43,634 nt of DNA, taken from contig PSPR01000024.1 of the NCBI GenBank assembly GCA_004195515.1, forward strand, positions 1 through 43,634, written 5' to 3'. The translations under genes and the position numbers were made by a program. This stretch comes from Methanobacteriota archaeon (lineage in GTDB: Archaea; Thermoplasmatota; Poseidoniia; Poseidoniales; Poseidoniaceae). Positions 7,324 to 17,273 of the stretch are shown here, in pieces; position 1 is the first letter of the stretch; each line of letters starts with the position of its first letter. The notes under the pieces are model-generated. The model saw nothing but the letters and a program-made list of their open reading frames with translations, did no database searches and had not been told where the DNA came from.

Positions 7324-9309
7324 CCTAATTCCAAGAATTACCCAGAGAGAAGCCAATACCAGCGCAATCGGAACCATAGTCGATGGTTCGCGCCATTTAT
7401 TCAACGGGTCATCTTGTGAGGATTGGGCAATTAATTCGACTTCAATTCGCCATTGGTGACCAGAATCCGAAGCGAGGATCAAATCGCCAGATGCAAGCAT
7501 TTGTGGACTCAGCAAATCGTTCGGCACGATTTCCAAGGTGACGATTGACCCATCTTTGAGGTCTTGTTTATTGCTGGTTGATGCGATTCTTTCGATCGGT
7601 CCATCGATGCCGACCAGCCAAAATTGGCTATAATCGCCATCCATCTCGATTGGGATCTCGAGAGTGCTTGCTGAATCGTATGGAATAGTCGCTTTGAATT
7701 TGGATTCGATTGGGATATTTCCCAAGACTTCGAATTCGTGAATGATATCTATTGGTGTGCCATTATTTGCGCAGGTAATCGTCCCAGAAATCGTTCCGAT
7801 CACCCCTTTTATTCCAGGGGCTGAGAATACTAACTCCCCATCGGTAAAAGTGAGGTTTCTTCCATCTGAGCTGACTAGATTTGTGGTTAAACCATCACAA
7901 CTTGCTATCATCGGAATATTATCATTGGCAGTTAGAACAGAGCCGTGGTCGGGCAGGTCCACTTCAATATCGTGGCCGCAACCTTCACTGCTGAATCCAA
8001 CCGAATATGTACCGTTTACAATACTGACGTTTGCGGTCCAATCAACTAATATTCCATCTCTATTACGAATTTGGATTCCCTCAGCACCAAATTGTGTACC
8101 ATTTTGGAACAAGTCGCTCGATGTCCCTTCATTCTTGCCTTGAACCATGTCTTGTGCCCCATCGGCTTCTATCACCTTGAGCCAGGGTCTTTCAGGATGA
8201 GAATTAACCAAATTATTATCTGGGTCACCGCTGCGTAAATCCTGTTGTAATACCAAAATCCCATGACCTGGTAATCGCGTGTCATAGCCAGAATCACTAC
8301 GTAACTCAACCCAAATGAATTCATCATCAGAAATTCTAATTTTTAGGCCATATCCTGATTCAGATATGCCTTCCATTTCAATTTCAGGTCCAGAACAAGA
8401 CGAATTATCCAGCCATTCCAATACCACATCTTGGTGCCAAAGTACTCCTAGAGTTTCTCGGCTAGGCGAAGTCGGCACCGCAGGCCAAACACCATTGCCA
8501 TTCCAGTTTCCAGATGCCATAATGTCCCACTTTCCAACGCCTTTCCAATTCTGTTGCACGGTTGAATCATGGACGGGATAAAGATCTAAACCTCCGAATT
8601 GGTGGTACATTTCATGGATAATTGTCCCAAAATTATTCCCCGACTTTTGACTTGCAATTGTATAATGACCTATTTTCAAATCGCCATCGAGGTTTACCAC
8701 ATCTTCAGTGCTCGAAAAATGCGACCATATCCTGGATGAAGAACCACCACCATCCTCTTGTGGGCTTGCACAGTGCAAGATGAGGAATCTATCGACCCAG
8801 CCATCTTTATTGAGGTCGAAGCGGTCCCACTCAACATCATCTTTGATGGCATCAATTACTTCATTGGCTAAAGTGTGAGGGTTCTTTCCATCGATGCCTT
8901 GGTCACGGTCTGAACCGACATCGTTGCCATATGTCGCCATGCCAAATTTAGTTGGAATGATTTGGTCATGGTAGGTTATTCTCAAGTTAACATCCTTTCC
9001 GTTGGTTTGGCTTAAATGATTATTTGCGGCAACATCTAGCATATTTGACGCTCTTTGTTGATTGCAATTGGCTAGTTCATCTTGGTCCGGGAAATCGATG
9101 AGAACAACCAACCAATTTTCATCCGGTTGAATGCCAACCAAAGGCCCTTCTTCGTTTTGGATGATGATGGCATGGTCTGCAATCCATTCCTCTAATGCAT
9201 CGCCATTGGTCCAAAATCCACCCGCTAAAAGCAGGAGAGTTATGGCGATTGGCCAGCCTATACTCGGACGCATCAGCCTTTGGCTGATTCTAAGTACGGT
9301 ATCAATCAT
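7219..9309 (-). CDS. M6-family (immune inhibitor A-like) metalloprotease, membrane anchored
   Basis: Zinc motif GTIIHEMYHQFGGLDLYPV (HExxH), KDGWVDRFLILH, N- and C-terminal hydrophobic segments. Confidence 0.85.
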   Translation of the reverse strand: MIDTVLRISQRLMRPSIGWPIAITLLLLAGGFWTNGDALEEWIADHAIIIQNEEGPLVGIQPDENWLVVLIDFPDQDELANCNQQRASNMLDVAANNHLSQTNGKDVNLRITYHDQIIPTKFGMATYGNDVGSDRDQGIDGKNPHTLANEVIDAIKDDVEWDRFDLNKDGWVDRFLILHCASPQEDGGGSSSRIWSHFSSTEDVVNLDGDLKIGHYTIASQKSGNNFGTIIHEMYHQFGGLDLYPVHDSTVQQNWKGVGKWDIMASGNWNGNGVWPAVPTSPSRETLGVLWHQDVVLEWLDNSSCSGPEIEMEGISESGYGLKIRISDDEFIWVELRSDSGYDTRLPGHGILVLQQDLRSGDPDNNLVNSHPERPWLKVIEADGAQDMVQGKNEGTSSDLFQNGTQFGAEGIQIRNRDGILVDWTANVSIVNGTYSVGFSSEGCGHDIEVDLPDHGSVLTANDNIPMIASCDGLTTNLVSSDGRNLTFTDGELVFSAPGIKGVIGTISGTITCANNGTPIDIIHEFEVLGNIPIESKFKATIPYDSASTLEIPIEMDGDYSQFWLVGIDGPIERIASTSNKQDLKDGSIVTLEIVPNDLLSPQMLASGDLILASDSGHQWRIEVELIAQSSQDDPLNKWREPSTMVPIALVLASLWVILGIRSTTRKVTTEHQEVPSIGIEGHDPAFVNPFSQPDR

Positions 9310-10601
9310 TGGCTCTCATGTACGATTGAAATGCCTTTTTCTTCTAGTGATTGCAAGAGCAAATCACTTGGATTCTTTATCCATGCTTGACCTTTTACAA
9401 CCTGCATTCCAAACGGTATTTGCTTACCGTAATGAATGGTTTTTAGCTCATTATGACGAATAATCTGTTGAATTTTTTCATCCGAGTTTTTCTGGGACCA
9501 AGGACCGACTAATCCTGCCATTGCTAAGTCCATATCTACCAGATCACCATCGGTTCGAATCGTTGATAAATGTGCTAGGTCCAAACTTGAAATTTCGACG
9601 GCTAAGAATTTGAATGATTGAGTTAAATTAAATTGTAGTTCACTAATATTGCAACCAGAAAATACCAATTTATTAACTCTGAATTTTTTCACAATATCCA
9701 ATAAGTGATTTTGTTGGGTTTTATCATCGCAAACATTTTGAAATTTTATAATTCCCATGCCATGTAATGGTTTAATCGATGGAGTGGTGTCATGACAGGA
9801 ACAATTGACATAGAGGATACGATTAACTCCACCATCCACATCTAATAAATCCCTCAAGCCATGACCGGATGGCAAGGCTGAGTTGAAGAATTTTATTCCC
9901 GCTAATTCGACCAACATTATTGCAAATACAGTCAATGTTACCATCAATCCAGGCAAAGTTGACGGGATGACCAGCCACAATAGCATGACCATCATTCCAT
10001 GAACCCTCAATCTCCACCAACCGGCATTTCCTTTCCAGATCAATTTTGCACTGCCTGCGATAAATACGATACTAACCGCTGCCAAAACCAGTACCATCAT
10101 CCATGACAGAGATATGGCTACCCTCAATATTTCTGCAGCATCATAGCGACCGACCAGCCCACTTGCTTCGCTCGAACTGTGAGCAATTTCGTATAACCAT
10201 GGTAAGAATTCCATGGTGGTCCACCAAAGGGTCAAACAGGTCACACAATACATGATCACCATCCAGATGATGAATGATTTTCTTTCACTTGGTAAAAGTC
10301 CAGGCTTTAGGAAGCCATATGCTTGTACAATTATGAATGGTGCAGTTGTAAATATACCGAAAATCGCGGCACTAAGCCATCTTGTTGCAGCCCATTCATC
10401 GGGTGCAAAAATGTTAACACAATTTTCAGCACAAGGGTCTAATCTCATGAGAATTGTATGCAGAATTTGGTCGATCGATAATGACCAAATAGCCGTCAAA
10501 ATCAACCACAAAATGACGACCATCGTTAGTCGTCGACTCAATTCATCCAAATGTGATTGAATTGGAGAGCTGTCATCATCGGACAGGCTCAAGTGATTCA
10601 T
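9306..10601 (-). CDS. tatC: Sec-independent protein translocase TatC with a C-terminal extension of about 170 aa
   Basis: SPIQSHLDELSRRLTMVVILWLI, APFIIVQAYGFLKPGLLPSERKSF and multiple TM segments; extension begins after about residue 255. ATGA overlap with the M6 protease gene. Confidence 0.85.
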   Translation of the reverse strand: MNHLSLSDDDSSPIQSHLDELSRRLTMVVILWLILTAIWSLSIDQILHTILMRLDPCAENCVNIFAPDEWAATRWLSAAIFGIFTTAPFIIVQAYGFLKPGLLPSERKSFIIWMVIMYCVTCLTLWWTTMEFLPWLYEIAHSSSEASGLVGRYDAAEILRVAISLSWMMVLVLAAVSIVFIAGSAKLIWKGNAGWWRLRVHGMMVMLLWLVIPSTLPGLMVTLTVFAIMLVELAGIKFFNSALPSGHGLRDLLDVDGGVNRILYVNCSCHDTTPSIKPLHGMGIIKFQNVCDDKTQQNHLLDIVKKFRVNKLVFSGCNISELQFNLTQSFKFLAVEISSLDLAHLSTIRTDGDLVDMDLAMAGLVGPWSQKNSDEKIQQIIRHNELKTIHYGKQIPFGMQVVKGQAWIKNPSDLLLQSLEEKGISIVHESQ

Positions 10602-10607
10602 AGCGCA

Positions 10608-11555
10608 TCAAACAATGTCTTTTGCTTGTTTTGGTGCACGTGCTTGTACCACGGTTCGGTAAACACCGAAAATGCCCCAAAGAGTGCACATTCCAATCAC
10701 TAGGCTATAGCCCCAGGGGAGATGAGAATCAACTGCCCATCCGAGTAAGATGAGCATAGAGAGGGTCATCACACCACGGATGATTGCTTGAGGAACCGCC
10801 AAGGACATGTCTAGATGTTGGGGCCCGCCGGTGAACCGTCGTTCGTAGAATTCCCCTTGAATTACCGCAGCAACGATTAGTATCGATAAAGTGGTGTAAA
10901 AGTATAGATTGCCATTGGTAAAGTAATCATCAGCGAGTTCTGCTTGGTGTTCAGCCTCAATTTGCTCAGCGGATTTTTGCCCGAATAGTGAATCGTAATC
11001 ACCGATGCTGATGGTTCGAAGACTCGGGTCTTCGTCGATTGTGGCTGTGCCGGGAGAATTAATTGTAAATGTCAATATATTCCATGCATCGCCATCAGAA
11101 AACATCTCATCACCATCAACCGCATTTCCGACCATCGAGATATGAACATCTCCTTGGTCGCTATCGGGAGCGACCCATGTAATGGTCCAATCATTTCCAG
11201 GGGTGGATTGTGAAAGTGCACCAGGGGAGTCGGCGACAACTTGGGAACCCTCTCCTGGAGTTAGGCTTCCAGTGCCATAATCCCAGATCATGAATCCACC
11301 ATTTGAGTTGGTGTTATGAGTTAATGAGATTATCATATCGTAAGATTCACCGGCAGTATAAGCTCGTGGCACACCACTGATAGAAATGGTAACTTCACTT
11401 GAAGGAGATTCGCCAGCGCCATGGCACGAACAGCCCTCTTCGGGTATGATGCGGTCATTGCGTTCCCACGGTGGCCCTTCGGAGTAGCCCATGGCCGGAG
11501 CAGCCAATAGAAGAGCGAGTGTCGCGACCAACAAGATGGTGAATCTTCGTGACAT
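10608..11555 (-). CDS. Secreted/membrane protein with Reeler/choice-of-anchor V-like domain and CSCH motif
   Basis: Signal peptide, EEGCSCHGAGES, SGVPRAYTAGESYDMIISLTH...NDWTITWVAPDSDQGDVHISM pattern, C-terminal TM segments. Confidence 0.6.
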   Translation of the reverse strand: MSRRFTILLVATLALLLAAPAMGYSEGPPWERNDRIIPEEGCSCHGAGESPSSEVTISISGVPRAYTAGESYDMIISLTHNTNSNGGFMIWDYGTGSLTPGEGSQVVADSPGALSQSTPGNDWTITWVAPDSDQGDVHISMVGNAVDGDEMFSDGDAWNILTFTINSPGTATIDEDPSLRTISIGDYDSLFGQKSAEQIEAEHQAELADDYFTNGNLYFYTTLSILIVAAVIQGEFYERRFTGGPQHLDMSLAVPQAIIRGVMTLSMLILLGWAVDSHLPWGYSLVIGMCTLWGIFGVYRTVVQARAPKQAKDIV

Positions 11556-11618
11556 CGATTTACTCCACCTGTGCCTTGTTATTGAACATTACCAAGCAAT
11601 TTCCTTGTTATGATGGAA

Positions 11619-13016
11619 TCAGAGTTCCTTGATAGCACTATTCAATTCGGTCATCATTGCCTTTCCGTCTCCGAATAACATCATGGTTTTGTCCTCGTAA
11701 AATAGGTCATTATCGACACCAGCATAGCCAACGGTGCGTGCTTGGTCGACGTCGATGATTGGCATTCCTGCCAATGGACCAGTATCTCCACGTGCTGCTG
11801 GATTTGTTGTATCGTTTGCTCCGATAACGATCGCCATGTCACAATTTGCGAATTCTGGATTGATTTCATCCATCTCAATCAATTGTTCGTAAGGAACATT
11901 TGCCTCTGCCAATAATACGTTCATGTGGCCGGGCATTCTGCCTGCGACCGGATGAATAGCATATTTGATTTCGGTTTCGAATTTACTTTCCATCAGATCT
12001 GCGAACTCCTTGACTTGGTGTTGACATTGGCTGACCGCCATTCCATAACCTGGTATGATGATAATTTTTTGAGCACCATCTGCCATCATAGCGACCTCTT
12101 CGGCATCGGTACCAACCTTTGTTCTGGTCAAGTCTTGCTTTTCGGTGCCGCCAAATGACTTGAACAATACGTCACCCAAGGTTCTATTCATCGCTTTACA
12201 CATGATGAATGTCAATATCAATCCAGATGCACCGACAAGACTTCCCGCGATAATCAAAACACTATTTCCGATAATGAACCCAGTGAATGCCGCTGCTATT
12301 CCCGATAATGAATTGAGAAGACTCACAACTACTGGCATATCTGCTCCACCTATTGGTAATACCAATACGAGTCCGAGAATACATGAGATTGCAATGATTG
12401 CCCAAAGATAATTTGTGTTGGTAATGTCATTGATTGAAAGGTAGATCAATGCGATAACCGAGAAGAATAGAATTCCTTTGATAGGGTTCAACCAAGCAGG
12501 TCCCCATGTTGGGGTTTTTATCCACTTGCCAAAAATTTCCACGCCGCCTTTTAATTTATACATAGCCAGCAAAGAACCGGTCAAAGTCATCCAACCGACA
12601 AGAGCCGAAAGCCCAGCAGCGATAACGATCACAGGGAGGTCGAGTCCGGTTGGAGCAACTTTCCCTTCGTAAATATAAGTCCAACTTTCAGATAGTGCGA
12701 CCAAAGCAGATGCTGCTCCGCCGAATCCGTTGAAAAGTGCGACCAACTCGGGCATTCCAGTCATTTCGACTCTTACTGCCATGATATAACCGATGATTGA
12801 ACCGGTGAGAACACCAGCAATGATCAGGGTCCAAGAAATAATGCCTTCCTCGCCTAATTGCATTTGGGCGACGGTTGTAATAACAGCAACAGCCATTCCC
12901 ATCATACCGTATTGGTTTCCTTTTGGTGCAGTCCGTGGATGACCCAATTTCTTGAGTCCAAATATGAACAATGCTGCAGAGACAAGATAGCCGATAGTTA
13001 TCCAAGATGCTTCCAT
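11619..13016 (-). CDS. pntB: NAD(P) transhydrogenase subunit beta
   Basis: VLTGSIIGYIMAVRVEMTGMPELVALFNGFGGAASALVAL, IIIIPGYGMAVSQCQHQVKEFADLM, HPVAGRMPGHMNVLLAEANVPYEQL, IGANDTTNPAA; SD GAGGAGGG before ATG 13016. Confidence 0.97.
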   Translation of the reverse strand: MEASWITIGYLVSAALFIFGLKKLGHPRTAPKGNQYGMMGMAVAVITTVAQMQLGEEGIISWTLIIAGVLTGSIIGYIMAVRVEMTGMPELVALFNGFGGAASALVALSESWTYIYEGKVAPTGLDLPVIVIAAGLSALVGWMTLTGSLLAMYKLKGGVEIFGKWIKTPTWGPAWLNPIKGILFFSVIALIYLSINDITNTNYLWAIIAISCILGLVLVLPIGGADMPVVVSLLNSLSGIAAAFTGFIIGNSVLIIAGSLVGASGLILTFIMCKAMNRTLGDVLFKSFGGTEKQDLTRTKVGTDAEEVAMMADGAQKIIIIPGYGMAVSQCQHQVKEFADLMESKFETEIKYAIHPVAGRMPGHMNVLLAEANVPYEQLIEMDEINPEFANCDMAIVIGANDTTNPAARGDTGPLAGMPIIDVDQARTVGYAGVDNDLFYEDKTMMLFGDGKAMMTELNSAIKEL

Positions 13017-13017
13017 T

Positions 13018-13329
13018 TCAAGCCCTCCTCTTCTTACCTGCAATCATTTTCAACATTTTATTGGTTACAGTAAATCCGCCTACTACGTTGATCATCGCTA
13101 AGACGATTGCAACGAAAGCAAGAAGACCAGAAACTGCAGTATTGCCGCCATCGAATGCGACATTTGCACCAAAGAGAGCACCTACTACACTGATGCCCGA
13201 AATTGCATTCGCCCCACTCATGAGCGGGGTGTGAAGCATCGAAGGTACCTTGGTAATCAATTCAAATCCGAGGAAAATTGCAAGTACAAATAATGTTATT
13301 GAGCCGATTAAAATTTCTGGGGTCATCAA
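13018..13329 (-). CDS. NAD(P) transhydrogenase subunit alpha, C-terminal membrane part
   Basis: LGFELITKVPSMLHTPLMSGANAISGISVVGAL, located between pntA1 and pntB. Confidence 0.94.
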   Translation of the reverse strand: MMTPEILIGSITLFVLAIFLGFELITKVPSMLHTPLMSGANAISGISVVGALFGANVAFDGGNTAVSGLLAFVAIVLAMINVVGGFTVTNKMLKMIAGKKRRA

Positions 13330-14489
13330 AGAGCACCTCCTAAGCGGGTTTGTTTCGGATGTAATTTTCCATCTTGACAGATTAGAACTCCACCCATTCC
13401 AGAGACATAAAAATCGCTATCTTCCGGAGCACCGACCAAAATATCATCACTATCACTAAGACCGAATCCATTCTCCTTGTCAACCAAAGAGGTGATGAAA
13501 GAGGTCATGTTATTTGAGAAGAGCATCGAGGCCGAGTTCGCAAGAGTACCTGGAAGGTTTGAGGTTCCAACGATGATAACTCCATTATCGGTAACATGAA
13601 TTTCACCGGGTTTGGTGAGTTCACAATTTCCGCCAACATCTGCGTTCATATCGACGATGACGGCACCTGATTTGAAATTTGCAACCGCACTTGCTGGAAC
13701 AGTAATAGGTGCTGGCCGCCCGAAAATACGCGCGGTTGTAACGATGATATCAGCATCTTGTGCCACTCCACAAACAGTATCGTTTACCTTTTGGATGAAT
13801 TCCATCGTCAAAGGTTTAGCATATCCTGATTCATCTTCGAAATCATCCATTCCTTCGACTTCGATGAATCGGCCGCCGACCGATTCAATTTGCTCAGCAG
13901 CAGTTTTTCTGACATCGGATGCATAGACTACTGCACCGATTCTCTTAGCTGTTGCAATCGCTTGGAGTCCTGCGACTCCAGATCCCATGATCACAACTTT
14001 TGCTGGTCGAATAGTTCCAGCGCTTGTGGTCATCATAGGAATGCCCCGGGGTACATGAGCAGCACCCAATATAACCGCCTTATATCCTGCTAGATTGTCT
14101 TGGCTAGAGTTGACATCCATCGATTGAGCTCTCGAAAGCCGACGAGGGATCATATCCATGCTAAGCAAGGTAATGCCACCGTCGATACAAGCCTGAACCT
14201 TTTGTGGGTGACGGAAAGGATCTGATACACATGCGATGATTTGGCCCTTTGATAATTCGGAACAATCGACCATTCTTATCGCGATAATGATTTCACAAGC
14301 CAATACATCGGCCCTTGAACCAACCGTTGCACCAGCCTCGCTATAATCCGAATCTGAATAGTTTGCACCATCGCCAGCACCTTTTTCGACTATTACTTCA
14401 AAACCGGATTTGATCAACTTTTTCATGCTTCCCGGAATTATTGCAACTCGGGGTTCACCTTCAGGTTCCATAGGTACTCCAATCTTCAT
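13326..14489 (-). CDS. pntA: NAD(P) transhydrogenase subunit alpha, N-terminal NAD-binding part
   Basis: MKIGVPMEPEGEPRVAIIPGSMKKLIKSGFEVIVEKGAG, RAQSMDVNSSQDNLAGYKAV, PAKVVIMGSGVAGLQAIATAKRIGAVV. Confidence 0.96.
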   Translation of the reverse strand: MKIGVPMEPEGEPRVAIIPGSMKKLIKSGFEVIVEKGAGDGANYSDSDYSEAGATVGSRADVLACEIIIAIRMVDCSELSKGQIIACVSDPFRHPQKVQACIDGGITLLSMDMIPRRLSRAQSMDVNSSQDNLAGYKAVILGAAHVPRGIPMMTTSAGTIRPAKVVIMGSGVAGLQAIATAKRIGAVVYASDVRKTAAEQIESVGGRFIEVEGMDDFEDESGYAKPLTMEFIQKVNDTVCGVAQDADIIVTTARIFGRPAPITVPASAVANFKSGAVIVDMNADVGGNCELTKPGEIHVTDNGVIIVGTSNLPGTLANSASMLFSNNMTSFITSLVDKENGFGLSDSDDILVGAPEDSDFYVSGMGGVLICQDGKLHPKQTRLGGAL

Positions 14490-14652
14490 GATTTCACCAA
14501 CTCACATGCACGTACACATGCTCGATATTTGCGCCCACCCATAACCGGTTCTTGAACGACTCGGTCAATATCGCAAAACCAAGTGTTATCAAAAACACCG
14601 GCTATCCTTATGGTCATCCTATGTTTGGACCAAGATACTGGAGTGGTCAAAT

Positions 14653-15591
14653 ATGGCAACAGGTCGCAGAAAAATAGCAGTTATTGGAGCAGGAAATGTC
14701 GGTGCAACTTGTGCATTTGTATTAGCGCAAATGAAAATTGCAGATATTGTTTTATTGGATATCTTTGAAGGCTTCGCAAAAGGAAAAGCCCTAGATATGA
14801 GTCAAAACTCCAACGTTCTCAACTATAACGGAACCATCACCGGTACCGCGGATTACACAGATATAACCGGTTCCGATGTAATCGTTGTCACCTCTGGTTT
14901 CCCTCGTAAGCCAGGAATGACCCGAGAAGACCTCATCGGAAAAAACGCCGATATTGTATCACAAGTCGGAACAGGCATCAAAGAACACGCACCCGATGCA
15001 ATTATCATTATGGTTACCAACCCACTAGATTTGATGACTTACCATATGCAAAAAGTCACAGGATTCCCAACCAACCGTGTTATCGGCCAAGCAGGAGTTC
15101 TCGATAGTGCTCGCATGGCTCATTTTATCGCTCTCGAACTAAATTGTGCTGAGGAAGATGTTTCACCAATGGTCCTTGGTGGCCATGGAGATACCATGGT
15201 TCCTCTACCTCGCTATACAACCGTAGGCGGAATACCAATCACCCAACTCATCAGCGAGGACCGCATCGAGGCAATCGCTGCACGCACCGCTAGCGGTGGC
15301 GGTGAAATCGTCAAACTTCTCGAGCGAGGCTCGGCGTTTTACGCACCGGGCTCGGCAGCAGCAATCATGGCAGAAGCGGTTTTGAACGACCGACGCAGAG
15401 TCATCCCAGCATCGTGTTATCTGACCGGTGAATACGGATTGGAAGATGTTTACATCGGCGTTCCATGTATCATCGGCGCAAATGGGGTCGAGGAGATATT
15501 CGAACTCGATTTGAGTACTGAAGAAATGGATTCATTGCAAGGCTCTGCAAATTTCTACAAAGGACAACTCTCTGACATTCTCGGATATTGA
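14653..15591 (+). CDS. mdh: Malate dehydrogenase (LDH-like)
   Basis: IAVIGAGNVGATCAFVLAQ, VTSGFPRKPGMTREDLIGKNADIV, VTNPLDLMTY, GQAGVLDSARMAHFIA, VLGGHGDTMVPLPRYTTV. Confidence 0.96.
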   Translation: MATGRRKIAVIGAGNVGATCAFVLAQMKIADIVLLDIFEGFAKGKALDMSQNSNVLNYNGTITGTADYTDITGSDVIVVTSGFPRKPGMTREDLIGKNADIVSQVGTGIKEHAPDAIIIMVTNPLDLMTYHMQKVTGFPTNRVIGQAGVLDSARMAHFIALELNCAEEDVSPMVLGGHGDTMVPLPRYTTVGGIPITQLISEDRIEAIAARTASGGGEIVKLLERGSAFYAPGSAAAIMAEAVLNDRRRVIPASCYLTGEYGLEDVYIGVPCIIGANGVEEIFELDLSTEEMDSLQGSANFYKGQLSDILGY

Positions 15592-15602
15592 AGTTGATAT
15601 TG

Positions 15603-16607
15603 ATGGTGCGGGATCTAAGAATAGATTTTCTGCGCTCTATCGCAATCTTGTTTATGGTCGAGGTGCATATCGCTGCGACCATTGCTCCAGAAAACATCGC
15701 CAAGGGTTCGTCCTTAGGTCTATTATCGGCTTCGATCGGGGGATTAGCAGCTCCTCTCTTTGTGATGATAGCAGGGTGGGGTGCTGCAAAATCATCAAAT
15801 AATGGAATATGGTTGAGATTTTCCTTCTTAATGCTAGCTCAATTGCTTGTAAATTTGATAGCATCTCACGTTTTTAATTGGTATACGCCAGGAATTCTTA
15901 GCCTACTCGCTGTTTGTGGACTTGTTTCGCCAATGTTGAGGAGAATCAATGCGAGAAACTTGAAAATCTCATTCGCATTCTTACTGGTTTTGCCATTTTT
16001 CCTCTATCGAATAGATGGAACTTGGACTTCTGTTATTACTGCTGACGGAATTATTGAATGGTTGAAGTTATTGTTGATTGATGGCACTTATCCACTTATC
16101 CCATGGTTAGCATTTTTCGTGCTTGGGTTTATAGTTGCACAAAATCAACAGAAACATATTTTGGCCACTACGAGTATTTTATCGCTAATTATTGCTCTTT
16201 ATGCGCTGGAGAAAAATTTGGCTTGGGCATTGACTAGCGGTGATGCATTATTGACCTTCTTTCCTGCAAGTTCATTCTTCATCATCAATGCGACCTTTGG
16301 TATTTTGTTATTACATTCACTCTTGGCCAAACTAAAAGATGAATTTTTCTCGAGTACAGTTAGTTTGAGTTTTGCCCGTACTGGCAAATTGTCGCTTACG
16401 ATTTATATTTTACATTTCATTCCAATTCGATATTTGGATTTGATTGATTATCATGGGTCAACAATAACTTTAACCTTTGTATTAATTTTAGTATATTGTC
16501 TGGTCTGGTGGGTATTTTCCCATCTTCAATCCAAATATTTTAGCAAATTTAGTGCCGAACATTTGCTGAAATTTCTAAGCGATAAATATAATCCAGTAAC
16601 CGATTGA
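15603..16607 (+). CDS. Multi-pass membrane protein, DUF1624/acyltransferase-like
   Basis: MVRDLRIDFLRSIAILFMVEVHIAATI...SASIGGLAAPLFVMIAGWGAAKS; about 10 hydrophobic segments. Confidence 0.6.
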   Translation: MVRDLRIDFLRSIAILFMVEVHIAATIAPENIAKGSSLGLLSASIGGLAAPLFVMIAGWGAAKSSNNGIWLRFSFLMLAQLLVNLIASHVFNWYTPGILSLLAVCGLVSPMLRRINARNLKISFAFLLVLPFFLYRIDGTWTSVITADGIIEWLKLLLIDGTYPLIPWLAFFVLGFIVAQNQQKHILATTSILSLIIALYALEKNLAWALTSGDALLTFFPASSFFIINATFGILLLHSLLAKLKDEFFSSTVSLSFARTGKLSLTIYILHFIPIRYLDLIDYHGSTITLTFVLILVYCLVWWVFSHLQSKYFSKFSAEHLLKFLSDKYNPVTD

Positions 16608-17273
16608 GAATACTACGATATCGCACAATGCATGGGTGATGTATGGTATCCAAATCGATTCAAATTTAATATAGAGCCAACTAAAACTACAACCTCCAAC
16701 AAATAAACCAAAGCATGCTAATAGGTTTAGGCCGATAGGGAATCCTAAAAACCAGAGTGCGAAAAAATGATGTAAAACAAATATCAATGCCGATAGAATA
16801 ATTATTGTATTTTTGCTGGATGATAGATGAGATAGCTTTTCGACTATGAACCATCGGAAGACAAATTCTTCTAAAACCGAGTTGATCAATATCCAGAATG
16901 ATGCTGCAGCGATATAAACAAATACATTGGTTAATCCAAATGGTTGAACCGCATTCCTTAGACTGGATGAATCAACTTTGTCGATTCCAAATAAGATCCA
17001 AGCCCCGATCATTATTACTGAAAATGCACCACCTATGAACATGGCTTCCTTGAAACCTCCACGTTTTGGTCTTGACCAAGATAACGGTTTTTTATCGACC
17101 TTCAGATGCCATAAAAGTGGCAATCCAAACATCCACAATTTTGTAGAGGTCCATGCGATTTTACCAATGACTCCATCTCCAGTTCCAAACGATGCTAGAA
17201 CCGAAATTGTCGGGGCTATACCAACTAGGAAAAGACCAAGCAGGGCCTTTGTTTTCGTTTGCATATGTATCAC
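16575..17273 (-). CDS. CPBP-family intramembrane protease (CAAX/Abi-like)
   Basis: SVLEEFVFRWFIVEKLSHL, ALIFVLHHFFALWFL and multiple TM segments. Confidence 0.8.
   Translation of the reverse strand: MIHMQTKTKALLGLFLVGIAPTISVLASFGTGDGVIGKIAWTSTKLWMFGLPLLWHLKVDKKPLSWSRPKRGGFKEAMFIGGAFSVIMIGAWILFGIDKVDSSSLRNAVQPFGLTNVFVYIAAASFWILINSVLEEFVFRWFIVEKLSHLSSSKNTIIILSALIFVLHHFFALWFLGFPIGLNLLACFGLFVGGCSFSWLYIKFESIWIPYITHALCDIVVFSIGYWIIFIA

Noticed and set aside
13018-14489. Two short alpha-subunit genes considered as a broken pntA
   Set aside because: Split pntA1/pntA2 with a 4-bp overlap is a common normal arrangement, with intact motifs and plausible starts.
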